A model generated the notes under the pieces. That model had not been told where the DNA came from and ran no database searches. It saw only the letters and a program-made list of their open reading frames with translations. The position numbers were made by a program, and so were the translations under genes. Source: Epinephelus fuscoguttatus (Eukaryota; Chordata; Actinopteri; Perciformes; Serranidae). Taken from it: a stretch of 64,000 bases of DNA. The stretch spans positions 186,001 through 250,000 of the forward strand of contig NC_064774.1 of the NCBI RefSeq assembly GCF_011397635.1, written 5' to 3'. Every line of letters begins with the position of its first letter. Position 1 is the first letter of the stretch. Below, one piece after another: positions 36,901 through 44,773 of this stretch.

Positions 36901-37243
36901 ACACAGACGTAGAGTGTGTGTGGGTTTTCTTGGCAGACGTAGAGAGAGATTTGTCTCTAAATGGATCCTGTGTTTAAGGGCCAGAGTCTGGGTCAGTAAC
37001 ACACACACACACACAATCACACACTTTGTCTACCAGCCATTATGAGAAAAACAGGACAGACTGAGACAGAGGAGACAAAACAACAGCCTGACAATCGATT
37101 GATTAATCAGTTGACTGATTAGTAGCTGAGGTGATCACCTGGGCCCAGTGGTTCTTAAACACAATCATGCACGTCTCGGGGTCCACCCCTCTCAGCGTCA
37201 GAGACTTCTTCCGGTTGCCCCCGACAACCACCGAGGCCATCAT
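19417..37243 (-). CDS. fhip1a: FHF complex subunit HOOK-interacting protein 1A
   Basis: Fifteen coding exons join without a phase error into 1,151 codons plus TAA at 19419-19417. Human FHIP1A is slightly over 1,000 residues. Diagnostic segments recalled from the vertebrate protein include GVDPETCMIVFKNHWAQ, ADEASAVQNYVEHMLFLL, FFHTSEDQGAANFLLFSLL, NGFLVPVLAPALHK, TTTAYLDLFLRSISEPALL and ASYPQPLLRSF. FHIP proteins form an alpha-solenoid that binds FTS/AKTIP and Hook proteins, which activate dynein, so the complex works in retrograde transport of endosomal cargo. The residues 526-975 region is a long variable linker with acidic runs and a small tandem repeat, while the C-terminal PFIS..LSRLENLLEN to FAEFLKELAA block is conserved. 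The promoter is near 43.1 kb. Identification rests on several long matches, so confidence is high. Confidence 0.96.
20166..20286 (-). CDS. fhip1a: fhip1a exon 15 (residues 1035-1075)
   Basis: The acceptor is TTCCTGTAG and the donor TAGAG/GTGAAT. It encodes VLVSVHAQIERYVAGRPDY and QAWRFLLAKDQDSKF. Confidence 0.92.
20374..20552 (-). CDS. fhip1a: fhip1a exon 14 (residues 975-1034)
   Basis: The acceptor is ATGCCACAG and the donor ACCAG/GTAACA. It encodes PFISVLLSRLENLLENTIA, NLLVTGILAQLASYPQPLL and QPNVRTLYQ, the conserved C-terminal solenoid. Confidence 0.96.
20650..21043 (+). repeat. Dispersed repeat family R1, copy 3
   Basis: In fhip1a intron 13. It has the same order of landmarks as the copies at 12855 and 41648, including ATGGGTCCAACAAACACAGA and GTACCTTGCACGTCG near the end. 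Confidence 0.75.
21092..22437 (-). CDS. fhip1a: fhip1a exon 13 (large variable linker, residues 526-975)
   Basis: A 1,346-nt exon with acceptor TTCTCTCCAG and donor TTTACAG/GTGTGT. It encodes CRLWSAQYDG, LELEWDDIF and HIQEMRRTATKLVHGSYVEE as conserved islands. Between them lie Ser/Thr tracts, three tandem RRRSED..KE units (21797-21702), an NH-rich part and long Glu/Asp runs near the end. It is probably disordered. Length and content vary most here within the family. Confidence 0.95.
21702..21797 (-). repeat. 33-bp coding minisatellite, 3 units
   Basis: Three consecutive units of 33 nt inside fhip1a exon 13 encode RRRSEDGGKEE, RRRSEDYLKEV and RRRSEDCGKEM. The units are in frame and slightly diverged. 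Confidence 0.85.
22540..22990. repeat. Imperfect tandem repeat in fhip1a intron 12
   Basis: Four units each contain a block like TTCCCCGGAGGATGAATC (near 22590, 22758, 22872 and 22977) followed by GACTTGGTGATC-type sequence. Unit lengths vary from about 105 to 170 bp. Confidence 0.6.
23417..23528 (-). CDS. fhip1a: fhip1a exon 12 (residues 489-526)
   Basis: The acceptor is TGTGTCAG and the donor CACAG/GTCAGC. It encodes DLSVSDSVGYRRGSDFLMD and NYLHYLWDARQAI, matching the ISYLQYLWEAH region of the human protein. Confidence 0.92.
23606..23784 (-). CDS. fhip1a: fhip1a exon 11 (residues 429-489)
   Basis: The acceptor is GTCCTCAG and the donor GCAG/GTCAGC. It encodes YLIPCSHLSRKQR, a Ser/Leu-rich stretch and a His-rich end (NTHSHSEHIHWPKGAG). 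Confidence 0.92.
24360..24439 (-). CDS. fhip1a: fhip1a exon 10 (residues 403-429)
   Basis: The acceptor is CCGTTAG and the donor TTCAG/GTCAGT. It encodes LGTVSLALFRTLIGLF and CEDVMLQLVF. Confidence 0.92.
24532..24699 (-). CDS. fhip1a: fhip1a exon 9 (residues 347-402)
   Basis: The acceptor is GTGTGTAG and the donor TCCAG/GTAACA. It encodes LTVEEVMTTTAYLDLFLRS, ISEPALLQSF and HDNVHILDTLVSRVNTPFQ. Confidence 0.96.
24790..25300 (+). repeat. 57-bp minisatellite, about 9 units
   Basis: Units carrying GGGTGTTTTTTAG...GCC(A/G)T(C/T)ACTG repeat about every 57 bp (for example 24818, 24875, 24932 and 24988). 57 is divisible by 3, so a Cys/Ser/Val-rich frame stays open across most units. It lies in fhip1a intron 8. 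Confidence 0.85.
25648..25791 (-). CDS. fhip1a: fhip1a exon 8 (residues 299-346)
   Basis: The acceptor is GGTCAACAG and the donor ACAAG/GTAGCA. It encodes HSLDFCSAVTKVAHPSIRS and GYIYNGFLVPVLAPALHK, one of the most conserved parts of the family. Confidence 0.96.
25905..26640 (-). mobile_element. Tc1-like transposase remnant
   Basis: Minus-strand frames give LKQMGYSSRRPHQVPLLSA, AYLSIVAERVHPFMTTVYP, YFQQDNAPCHKA and WPPQSPDLSPIEHLWD, all hallmarks of a Tc1/mariner DDE transposase. The frame is broken at least twice. The block that normally holds the first catalytic Asp is deleted between the SPKLDNRRLEKP and HSDGSMDPSCL parts, and the N-terminal DNA-binding part is missing. It lies in fhip1a intron 7. 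Confidence 0.88.
26841..26942 (-). CDS. fhip1a: fhip1a exon 7 (residues 265-298)
   Basis: The acceptor is GTTTGCAG and the donor CAGCAG/GTAACC. It encodes VLATGLSGLYSSLPARL and EDWHYLDRADWQQ, in phase 0 on both sides. Confidence 0.95.
27230..27400. repeat. Palindromic element with CTTTATGCTAAGCTAAGC arms
   Basis: The left end reads GCTTAGCATAAAGACTGGAA and the right end TTCCAGTCTTTATGCTAAGC, enclosing about 120 bp. A single related end lies near 35245-35275. Confidence 0.7.
27425..27635 (+). repeat. Repeat family R3, copy 1
   Basis: It shares in reverse orientation the blocks CTTCACCATCCTAGGATTCG, TTGGTTAGG and AGGGTAAGCCAATCAGA with 34510-34750. It lies in fhip1a intron 6. Confidence 0.55.
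27926..27952. repeat. (AC)n microsatellite
   Basis: An uninterrupted dinucleotide run in fhip1a intron 6. Confidence 0.95.
28006..28196 (-). mobile_element. hAT-type MITE, truncated copy 3
   Basis: The reverse complement of the interior of the 13695-14006 element (CTTCTCCTCAGTCATCAGTT, then GTCAAGTAGCTGTC). One terminal repeat is missing. Confidence 0.65.
29782..30368. mobile_element. Short DNA element with GTTTAxACGACAACG ends
   Basis: The left edge has CCCGTTTATACGACAACGAT. Near the right edge the inverted form appears (AACGTTGTCGTCTAAACG at about 30281, then GTTTTCATGTAAACATGGC). Open frames inside are short and overlap on both strands. The edges are approximate. Confidence 0.5.
30400..31030. 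mobile_element. Non-coding DNA element
   Basis: The right part, with CCACCTCTTCAAGAAGGTCT, GCTGTGTTCACACCTGCTCA and TTTGATTGAACCGAATCAAA, is of a type commonly dispersed in fish DNA. The boundaries are approximate and no transposase is seen. Confidence 0.45.
31162..31198. repeat. (AC)n microsatellite
   Basis: A dinucleotide run with one CC interruption, in fhip1a intron 6. Confidence 0.95.
32050..32161 (-). CDS. fhip1a: fhip1a exon 6 (residues 227-264)
   Basis: The acceptor is TCCCTCAG and the donor TCCT/GTAAGT. It encodes RQGSVGQQARDALLLIMSLS and AENTYFCP. Confidence 0.92.
32354..32368. promoter_or_regulatory. Perfect palindromic ERE-like site
   Basis: AGGTCACTGTGACCT is the consensus estrogen-response element (inverted AGGTCA with 3-bp spacer). 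An extra direct AGGTCA half-site lies just upstream. Confidence 0.5.
32910..32924. promoter_or_regulatory. Second perfect palindromic ERE-like site
   Basis: The same 15-mer as at 32354. A near-perfect version lies at 32763-32777 (AGGTCATTGTGACCC). Confidence 0.5.
33279..33441 (-). CDS. fhip1a: fhip1a exon 5 (residues 173-227)
   Basis: The acceptor is CCCCTGCAG and the donor ACACAG/GTAGGT. It encodes LVLLLNQLC, DPSVLELFFHTSEDQGAA and FSLLIPYTH, closely like the human protein. Confidence 0.93.
33912..34172 (+). repeat. Dispersed repeat family R1, copy 4 (internally deleted)
   Basis: It has the beginning (GCGTCAGGGGGAATAACAGC) and end (GGGTACCTTGCACGTCATAT) of R1 but lacks the central TTGTTGTTGAAG to ACAGAAGTGT block. 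Confidence 0.7.
34172..34280 (+). repeat. Repeat R2, inverted partner of 36128-36236
   Basis: It contains GACAAGCTGTTGTGGTCCGC, CTTCCGTTGCCAAAATG and TTGTCTACGTCGTCATTG, which recur as the reverse complement at 36128-36236. It lies in fhip1a intron 4. Confidence 0.8.
34510..34750 (-). repeat. Repeat family R3, copy 2
   Basis: The inverted relative of 27425-27635. Its own ends are short inverted repeats (GGAGAATTCACAAAT and CTAGAATTCAAAAATTTG). It lies in fhip1a intron 4. Confidence 0.55.
35393..35614 (-). CDS. fhip1a: fhip1a exon 4 (residues 99-173)
   Basis: The acceptor is TGCATACAG and the donor ACTG/GTGAGT. It encodes AMGPILEFVVLEGVMERLF and LLHHKPVLRPLMMLLASC, helical repeats of the N-terminal solenoid. 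Confidence 0.95.
35693..35882 (-). CDS. fhip1a: fhip1a exon 3 (residues 36-99)
   Basis: The acceptor is TCTCTGCAG and the donor CAAG/GTAAGT. It encodes VVKILEKHEPG, a Ser-rich insert (SGHASSSSG) and PADEASAVQNYVEHMLFLL. Together with exon 4 it lies between two inverted repeat copies (34172-34280 and 36128-36236). Confidence 0.95.
36128..36236 (-). repeat. Repeat R2, inverted partner of 34172-34280
   Basis: It reads CAATGATGACGTAGACAAGG, ATTTTGGCAACGGAAG and GGACCACAACAGCTTGTC, the reverse complement of the intron 4 copy. It lies in fhip1a intron 2, so exons 3 and 4 are enclosed by the pair. Confidence 0.8.
36866..36886. repeat. (AC)n microsatellite
   Basis: A short dinucleotide run in fhip1a intron 2. 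Confidence 0.9.
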
Positions 37244-37379
37244 TTTGCCTGGCAGTCAGGTGACTATAGCATGTTCCAGCTTAGTGTGTGGGATGGTGGC
37301 TGGACCAGGGGCGGGCATTAGCTGGCTCTCTTGGCCCAGGATCAGGCTCTTTCCCTGGGCTTGGCAGGCAGCTGCTGGC
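37139..37379 (-). CDS. fhip1a: fhip1a exon 2 (start codon, residues 1-35)
   Basis: The acceptor is CTCTCACAG and the donor CCCAG/GTGATC. The coding part is 37243-37139; the 136 nt upstream are 5'UTR. Two ATGs are adjacent (37243 and 37240), giving MMASVVVGG, matching the MM start of the human protein. It includes the family signature DPETCMIVFKNHWAQ. Confidence 0.9.
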
Positions 37380-38115
37380 CTGTGAGAGGTGGAGGTGGAG
37401 AGAGTGGATATTTTTTATTATTCCCAACACACTAATGCATTAAAAATAAACAGATCCCCCAAATAACATCATTTCACCTCACACTATGATTGTATCACAT
37501 CAGTTGGGTTTGTCACTGATGCGTTTTTCTTCTGCAAAGTGGCAGGAAAAGTGGACCTCTACATGAAAGTGTTTAAATTTAAAACACTGCATCCTGTGAA
37601 TTGATGACGTCTGACACACTATTAATCCCCAGCAGGATGTCAGTGAACAGAGATACAGAGATATACTTGGGATCAATACATAACCAATCAATGACCAGCT
37701 GATCATCACGCTATATTCTGATAATACGAACATCAGAGAGACATACTGTCTCTTCCTCTGTCCTCACATCTTTGTGTTTCTCTCTCTGTCCTAAAACTAA
37801 CAAGGCCCAGAACAGGAAGTGAGGGTCATCAGCGGCAACAATCAAACAGGAAAAATGGGAATGCGTCCCGAGTCCCACCCAGGGCGTTCCCGGGACATTC
37901 CACGAATTCCCATGGTGCTCTCCAAGAAACCACCATTGCAGTGTTCGAGTGGACCTACCTCTGTGCTGCTGCTGCTGCTGCTGGAGGGACGACATGGACC
38001 AATGAGCCTGCTGTCTGCTGTCCTGAGACAGAGAGAAAAATATATGAGTGAAAGGTTGTCCGACACACACGCACACAGTTTACAAATCCATCCTTCACCA
38101 TCTGGGCTCTTAATC

Positions 38116-38144
38116 TGTGTGTGTGTGTGTGTGTGTGAGTGTGT
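38116..38144. repeat. (GT)n microsatellite
   Basis: A dinucleotide run in fhip1a intron 1. A (CTG)n run also lies at about 37963-37982. Confidence 0.92.
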
Positions 38145-39007
38145 GCAGGGCAAACAGTTGGATTTTGGTCCAATTTCCTGTTTGGAGCATCCAGTTGTCA
38201 TTACAGGGTAGGCGTGTGTGCATGTGTGCATCTGTAGAGGACTTTGAGTGTTGGACCTTGGGAGTGAGGACATTTTTGGAAATTGAGGACAATTTGGCCG
38301 TGCTTCACTTTGGGACAGATTCTTCAAAAGACTGTTTAGCCCTGTTTCCACCAAACACTTTCAGTATGGTACCTTTGGAACCAACAGTGACCCTTCAGAC
38401 ATGGTACCCAGACCCTAATGTTTCCACCACAGACAGTACTCTTAAATGTGGGCGGGGTTGTTGCCACTCACTGCTCTGTCCAGCACTCACTGTATTTCCT
38501 CATCAGTACCTGGTTTATCGTCCACAGAACGAGGCTGCACGCCGACATTTTCAGAACAAAATAGAACAGGCTGCAGTGAGAGTCTCTCTCCATGGGATAT
38601 TTAAGAATAGCAGCTTTGTGCATTTAGTCCTTCTCAGGCAAGCTCAGGGGTTTAGTGTTGCTGTAGCCCACAGGAACAACACTCCATGATGCTTTTTTTT
38701 TCTCAGAGTGAGGATTAGAATACATGCAGTTCGCATAACCTGGTTGAAATTACCATATATAAACACTTGCAGATCCACTCATTACTAAAAGTGTCTGTCA
38801 TATAAAAACTAAAGTGATGGTCAAAGTTGTCACAGTGAAATTTAAGGTGTGCTGATGGATTCACGTCATCAACTCATGCATTGAGTAACATTACAAGTTA
38901 ACGTTCCACCTTCAAAGTTGCCGGCAGTCGGCCCAGTGAATGAAGTGATTTTTTCTCAGTCTACAGCTGCTGTGAGAGGCAGCAACACATCCTTTCATTT
39001 TATAAGC

Positions 39008-39690
39008 TCCTTTTACACTGCCAGATTTTTGCCGAATGTTGGGCCGTTTTGCCGTCAAGCTGCGAATGTTCAGACACACAGAGCCAGATTGGCGAGTTGA
39101 TCGGAGGTGCCCAATTATTCCGCCTCATAGGGTAGTCATATTGGCGGGACCCTTTTGGTTTAAAACGACCGAGGCAGCCTTCTGCCACGGGAGGGGCTGT
39201 TGATGAATTGTTGGAGGAGCTGTTGATGACGCCGCACGTGCGAGCCACTGGTGGTGGATAAACAGGAAACAGCTGATAGCAGGAATTAGCGAGCAGCTAG
39301 TAGCAAGAGGGAAACACAAACCTGACAGACACTGTAAAGATGAGCAACTGGGGAGACAAGGAATTGCGCACCCTCCTTGCCCTTGCAAACGAAGAGGCCA
39401 TTAACCGTCAGATGACGGGGACGGTGAAGGAGGAACCGACTTATGAGAGAATCACCGAAGGACTGACCAGCTGCAGCTTCCCTTCCAAGTCACTGTTTAC
39501 GTCACACGCTGAGCTACACGTTTTGTTACTTGCTCACGACCCCCATTGCCCCGAAAAAGGCACATTCTGTATAAACAAAAGTAGGTAGGCGGCATTTTGC
39601 TGCACTCCCCGATTTTGTTTTTATACTGCCAATGCTGAAAGAAGACTGATTGGGCTTTCCTGCAAATTTGCACAATTCCTGTTTAAAAGG
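39008..39690 (+). mobile_element. PIF/Harbinger-like remnant with SANT/Myb fragment
   Basis: Short inverted ends (CCTTTTACAC at about 39008 and GTTTAAAAGG at about 39681) enclose a plus-strand frame that begins like the Myb/SANT protein of Harbinger elements. The nuclease is absent. Confidence 0.6.
39340..39588 (+). pseudogene. Truncated Harbinger SANT/Myb-like protein
   Basis: The frame starts MSNWGDKELRTLLALANEE and continues INRQMTGTVKEEPTYERI, GLTSCSFP. The W...E...LL pattern and the I..QM.GTV....YE.I stretch fit the SANT-like DNA-binding protein of fish Harbinger elements. After about 50 residues the similarity stops and the frame ends at 39588. Confidence 0.65.
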
Positions 39691-40236
39691 GCTATAGTTA
39701 CAGTTTACTAATAAAACTCTCCACAGTATGAACAGTGGTTACATGAGCCTCAAAACCAGACACAACTCAGCCCTGAGCAGAGTGACCGTCCTCTACTGAC
39801 CAATCAGACAGCAGTGTTCACAGCTCCACCTTTTAGTAGCACATCTGTGTGCTAGGTACCCCAACAGAGGGGGGACCAAACATGGGGACGGTACGGAACG
39901 GTTCCATTGGTACCATCCACAACTTTTCACAGTGGAAAGAGAAAAAAAGTGCACCTCACTGAACTGCTTGGTGGAAATGGAAACGGTCCTCGGGCTGTGC
40001 TAGCTAATTCTGGTCTCATTTGTTGTCTAATTAACAGTGAATCCATCAAATTCAGTGTCTCATGTCATAATGTCAGTTTCCCCCGGTAGAAAGACAAACA
40101 TGTGTGTGAAAGAGAGAAAAGAGAAGTAATCTGAGATGAGACGGTGATGTTTAATCCCAAACCACCACTGTGTGAGTGTGTGTGTCCTTTAAACTCAGAC
40201 AGTCACATGCCATCACACACACACAAACTAAGGATT

Positions 40237-40238
<2 letters not shown>

Positions 40239-40289
<51 letters not shown>
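40239..40289. repeat. (AC)25 microsatellite
   Basis: The longest dinucleotide run of the window, about 51 bp and uninterrupted, in fhip1a intron 1. Long pure runs are usually polymorphic. Confidence 0.97.
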
Positions 40290-40291
<2 letters not shown>

Positions 40292-41519
40292 GACCCGAGG
40301 TGTTCAGATTCAGATTTTCTGACCTGCTTTTTTTTTTTAAATTCACTTCACGTTTTCATGCACTAAGCTGATTGAGCTTTAAATTAATTACGATAATGAA
40401 ACATGTCTTTGTTCACGTCAGCAGTCTGATCACATGATCAAACCTGCGACCTTTCACTCACAGGACAGTCTGTGTATTCTGCCACTCGAGGAGCTGCTGC
40501 ATTCTCACAGAATTTATCTCTAGAGAACAAATATAAACATGTTCTCACACACACGTGTTAATCTCCTTCATCGACAGCAGCTGTTGCATTCAAGGTCGTC
40601 ACTGTGAGCCACCACAGCTGTTTGTTTCTCACCGAAAACTCTATGTTTACAGTTTCTAAAAAGGTGCATGTTTTCTTACCAAAAGTGAATTTGTCAGTGC
40701 ATTTGAAACCTTTTTTAATTAATTTTTCAGTTAATCATTAAGTTCAATTTACAGCATTATTTTCTGATCTCTTATAGTTAAAGTTACTTTATTGTCAACC
40801 ATATTAAAAAAGTGTTAAAGGGCAAATTCAGTAGTTTATAAACTGGACCCGGTCTTGTCTTTAATCCACCACTGGAGGTCATAACAGCGCCAAAACGATG
40901 TCTGTATAAACAGCACAGTCTGCAGTTTGGGATCATAGGCAGGAGGGGTGTGACGCATCCACGTGACCCACCGCATGAGATTTAAACAGTAGCTGTTAGC
41001 AATTAGCGGCTAACTCAAAGAAGAAGAATGGCAGCTGTAAATGTAAATGCAAACTGGTAAAACGGTGACCTCCTTCCCCTCCAAGCAGAAGATGAGATCA
41101 GCCGCCAGTAAATGATTGATATTGCCATGTTATGCCATTGTCGCCAAAAACAGCCCCAAAATCTTAATAAACAGTAATTTTATCATGGTAAAACAAACTT
41201 CATATAAAGTATGAAACAAAATAAAACTCATAAAAATATGTCTTGGTCTTTCCACTGTCCCAACAATCACCAACTCTGGAGTGGTTGAAACTAACCCTTA
41301 ATTCATCCAGTTAGATGTGAAAATATGCTGCCTCTATACACACTATAATTACTATTTATTTAAATTGGTGATGGTGATGTCAGGGCTGTTTCTAGTTAAA
41401 CAAAAATGATCTTACTCTTTAACAGACAGGTCTATCTCTGTAGGGATCATTTCCATAATGCTGTCAGACACTCATAATAACAATCTGAGCCTGTCAAAAA
41501 CAAACACTTTTAGTGGCCG

Positions 41520-41630
41520 TACATTCAGTGTGAACATGCCCCGAGTGGTTACACTGCAGCCTGAACCAGTCCTCCATGGGGACTTAGTTTGGGAACCGAA
41601 GGGTCACCGGCTCAAGTCCCCACCTGCTCC
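41520..41630 (+). repeat. tRNA-like SINE fragment
   Basis: It contains GACTTAGTTTGGGAACCGAA followed by GGTCACCGGCTCAAGTCCCC, a degenerate B-box arrangement seen in tRNA-derived SINEs. It runs directly into the R1 copy. Confidence 0.45.
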
Positions 41631-41647
41631 ATTTAATGCATGTACAT

Positions 41648-42155
41648 ATCTCCAAAGTTGTCGAAATCCGATGCTTGGGCAGTGACTTGCGGCGTCAGAA
41701 ACCAACGAAAAAAGGCGTCCTTTAACGACGGCATGGTTGCTGTTGTAGTTTAACAGCATCTGGCGGCGTCAGGGGGAAACGTGGCGGGACAAGAACCAAA
41801 GTTAAGGTGATGAAAGTCTGACGGGGGCAGGCGGGACTTTCACCTGAGAGAGCGGTGTTTGTGTCCCATTAGATTCTAAAGCCAAACCTTGTTGTTTTTT
41901 CCTCAACCTAACCTCGTCTTTTTGTTGTTGAAGGAAAAATAACGTCAATTCATGGTGTCGTACCGACGTAGTACTTTTATTTTGAAAGAGACTGTATGTA
42001 AATGTTAAATTTCCTGTGAAAACAGAAGTGTATTTTGAAAACAGACAATGCATGTAACAAGCTGAAGTTGACATGGTGACCCAGAACGTCAACAACCAAC
42101 ACACCCAGGGTACCTTGGACGTCGTGTGTGACGAGGTCAGAGTGGGAATGTGTTG
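41648..42155 (+). repeat. Dispersed repeat family R1, copy 5
   Basis: The most complete R1 copy together with 12855-13400. It ends GGTACCTTGGACGTCGTGTG. It lies in fhip1a intron 1. Confidence 0.78.
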
Positions 42156-42532
42156 CATGTGGGTGTGTTTCAGGCCTGTGTGTATATGACAAGAGAAAAA
42201 AATTGTATTTCCACTCAGGGAGTAATAAAGTACATCTTCATCTTCTAAAAAGTACAATGTTTAAGGTTCATAACATGAAAGGTCAAGTCCAAATACCTTG
42301 AGTAAATGTACTAAGTTACATTTGGCCACTGTTAATAGGAACACTTCTGGTGCAAGAGAGGATCAAATTCACATTGCGAACAACAGCCGACCCTGAACGC
42401 ACCACCTCAGAGAGTGTGTGCAGGTTCACTGAGGGTCACCGAGCTGTGAGTGTGTGAGCACAGGCATGCTGCACCTTCTTAATACTAATAACATCACACA
42501 CACCTCGCTGGTGTCCCAGCGTTACTCAGCAA

Positions 42533-42559
42533 AACACACACACACACACACACACACAC
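42533..42559. repeat. (AC)n microsatellite
   Basis: An uninterrupted dinucleotide run about 0.45 kb downstream of fhip1a exon 1 in its transcription direction. Confidence 0.95.
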
Positions 42560-43001
42560 CTGAAAAGTCAATAAAACCGAGTAGAAGAGGACACATCACA
42601 TCACAGCAGCACAACAGATATTATCAGACAGGTGTTTATTCACTGGTATTCTACTTTGTTCTATTGTGTGTATGTTTCTAATTCAGTCTTAAAGTTTATC
42701 ACGTGTGTCTAATGTGCTCTGCTGAATTCACATTATGTAAATTGTTTTTGCTGTCCTTCATTTAATTTCTTATTTTATTGGTTTTAATAAATCCACCTTT
42801 AACCTGATTTATTTTTTTCTCTTTATCATGTTTAAGTTACACTGCAATTTGTTCTCTTTAATTCTGATTTTCTACTTAACTCTCAGCGACCAAACTAATC
42901 TCTAAAACACCAGACAATGACTCCACCGCATAAATAAATAATATACCATTATATTAAACGCGATACATTGTTTACTGTGCAGGTTAACAGACGGGTCTTA
43001 C

Positions 43002-43060
43002 CTGGAGGAAGGTCAGTTTCTCCAACTTGTTCCACAAAACAAAAGCAAAGTAGATTTAAA
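43002..43060 (-). other. fhip1a: fhip1a exon 1 (5'UTR only)
   Basis: A donor CCTCCAG/GTAAGACC lies at 43002/43001 in a GC-rich stretch upstream of the first coding exon. The upstream boundary is a guess: a TTTATAAA palindrome at about 43083-43090 would place initiation near 43060-43050. No ATG in frame with exon 2 is required. Confidence 0.5.
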
Positions 43061-43260
43061 CTCCGTCAGAGTCCAGAGATCGTTTATAAATCCCGGGTTC
43101 AGTTGTTATAAAGCGGCTGGTTTGTGTCGTTCCTGACCGCTGCTCCGTCCCTGAGGCTTTAAGCCGCTCAGCTGTCAATCACTCTGCTGCCGGCCGCTAG
43201 GTAACCCTCTGGCCCCGCCCACAGAGACGGGAAACCACGCCCCCAGACATTTTACTGCTA
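43060..43260 (-). promoter_or_regulatory. fhip1a: fhip1a promoter region
   Basis: A CpG-containing stretch upstream of the non-coding first exon. A palindromic TTTATAAA sits at about 43083-43090, and GC-box/KLF-type CCCGCCC and ACGCCCCC motifs near 43214-43244. Confidence 0.5.
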
Positions 43261-43489
43261 TAAACAGACCCTCTTGTGTGAGTGTTTTAACATTGACTCC
43301 CTGGAGACTTCACCGTCACAACATACATGTTACACACATATAATACCTAATACCTGCATATATTCAGGTTACTGTGTAAACCTCAAAAGGGAACTCCAGT
43401 TCAGTTCAAAAGAAAATGTAAATAAAAAGCCACATATTATAATCTAATAGAATTAAATAGAAACAAAAAGAAGCTGCAAATAGATCCTT

Positions 43490-44390
43490 CGTCAATCATT
43501 TAATTCTAATATAAACTGTTACGCAGATTTTTTTGTATCACTATTACCATCTGTCTTTTGCTTAATTGTCATTGTCATGTTAATTTATGTATATTTATAT
43601 TTTGTTTCTTTTTATATCATGGTTTTCATGTGAATGTTATAATTAATATTTTTATATTATCACTATTTATTTATTATTTATATTATTACTTAATTTGACA
43701 ATGTATGACTGATTCATATGTGCACCTCAATTTTCTATTAACAAAACTGTGAAAAAATATATTTTTACAATTCTGAATTTCAATTGAATAAAAATACAAT
43801 AAAGCTGATAAAGGGGCCATCATTTGTCATTCTAATATATGCAATTAATTTTTACTTATTTTTTCTACATGTATTTATTTATGTTTTTACTTATTATGAT
43901 TACTAAAGTTGTTGCTATTCTTGTTATTGTTCTTGTAAATATTTATTTATTTATTCTTTCGCACTTAATTTTTTTTACGTTATTTGAAATTGAACAACTG
44001 ATTCATATATGCCCTAAGAATATTAAGTATGATTATTAATGCTGTTATTATTATGATTATTATTATCATAATTATTATTATTGTTAGTAGTGATGTAATT
44101 ATTCATTTTTATTTTATTTATTTATTTAATTTGACATTGTGAAGCTGATTCAAGAATTTCATGAAACTTCAGCAATAAAAATGTATTAATTTATTATTAA
44201 ATTATTATCATTATTACACTCCCGTTTTATTTTATTTTATTGTTTTATCCTTTTATTTGTTGTTTTTTATTCATGAATCAGTTATATGTTCTGTTTTTAA
44301 TTGTTTTTTAATCTCTTGTTAAGCACTTTGATTCACCTGTGGTTGCTGCAAAGTGCTATATAAATAAAGTACATGACATTATTATTATTA

Positions 44391-44421
<31 letters not shown>

Positions 44422-44580
44422 CATTGTTATAAATAGTAGTAGTAATTTTTATTAATTTAATTTTATTTATTTAATTTCAGACTGTAAAACTGATTAATGA
44501 ACTTCCTGAAACTTTGCAATCATTAAAGTTTGAATTTATGTTAAATGTTTTATTAAATGTATTATTATTAAACTATACAA
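43490..44580. other. AT-rich intergenic DNA with LINE 3' tail
   Basis: Very AT-rich sequence between the divergent genes. Near 44310-44372 AAGCACTTTGATTCACC and AGTGCTATATAAATAAAG resemble the 3' end of fish LINE elements and are followed by an (ATT)n run. No coding is seen. Confidence 0.5.
44378..44422. repeat. (ATT)n microsatellite
   Basis: An imperfect trinucleotide run directly after the LINE-like 3' tail; it may be the element's own simple-repeat tail. Confidence 0.9.
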
Positions 44581-44590
44581 TTATTTGTTT

Positions 44591-44592
<2 letters not shown>

Positions 44593-44628
<36 letters not shown>
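44593..44628. repeat. (TA)n microsatellite
   Basis: A dinucleotide run of about 36 bp. Confidence 0.95.
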
Positions 44629-44638
<10 letters not shown>

Positions 44639-44746
44639 GCCATGTCTTAACTCTGAAAATGTTTTTTATGATGTGGAGACGTCTGTTAATTGTCCCCAAA
44701 ACAAAGAGGAATCTACATCACTTTGTCCCCACAAACCCTGTAAATG

Positions 44747-44773
44747 CACACACACACACACACACACACACAC
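44747..44773. repeat. (CA)n microsatellite
   Basis: An uninterrupted dinucleotide run. Confidence 0.95.

Larger units (their letters stand above)
38338..39990. mobile_element. hAT-like DNA element, interrupted by a Harbinger-like insert
   Basis: The left end reads CTGTTTCCACCAAACACTTT then GGTACC-rich sequence. The right end is its inverse (GGTACCATCC... to GTGGAAATGGAAACGG). Its interior is split by the 39008-39690 element. No hAT transposase is readable. It lies in fhip1a intron 1. Confidence 0.6.

Noticed and set aside
37842-38354. 170-codon minus-strand frame
   Set aside because: It runs through AC and CTG simple repeats in fhip1a intron 1 with no splice sites that fit.
38117-38689. 190-codon plus-strand frame
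   Set aside because: It begins in a GT microsatellite and continues into the hAT-like element; no protein similarity apparent.
41802-42257. 151-codon minus-strand frame
   Set aside because: It lies in an R1 repeat copy; related frames in other copies show it is repeat sequence, not a unique gene.
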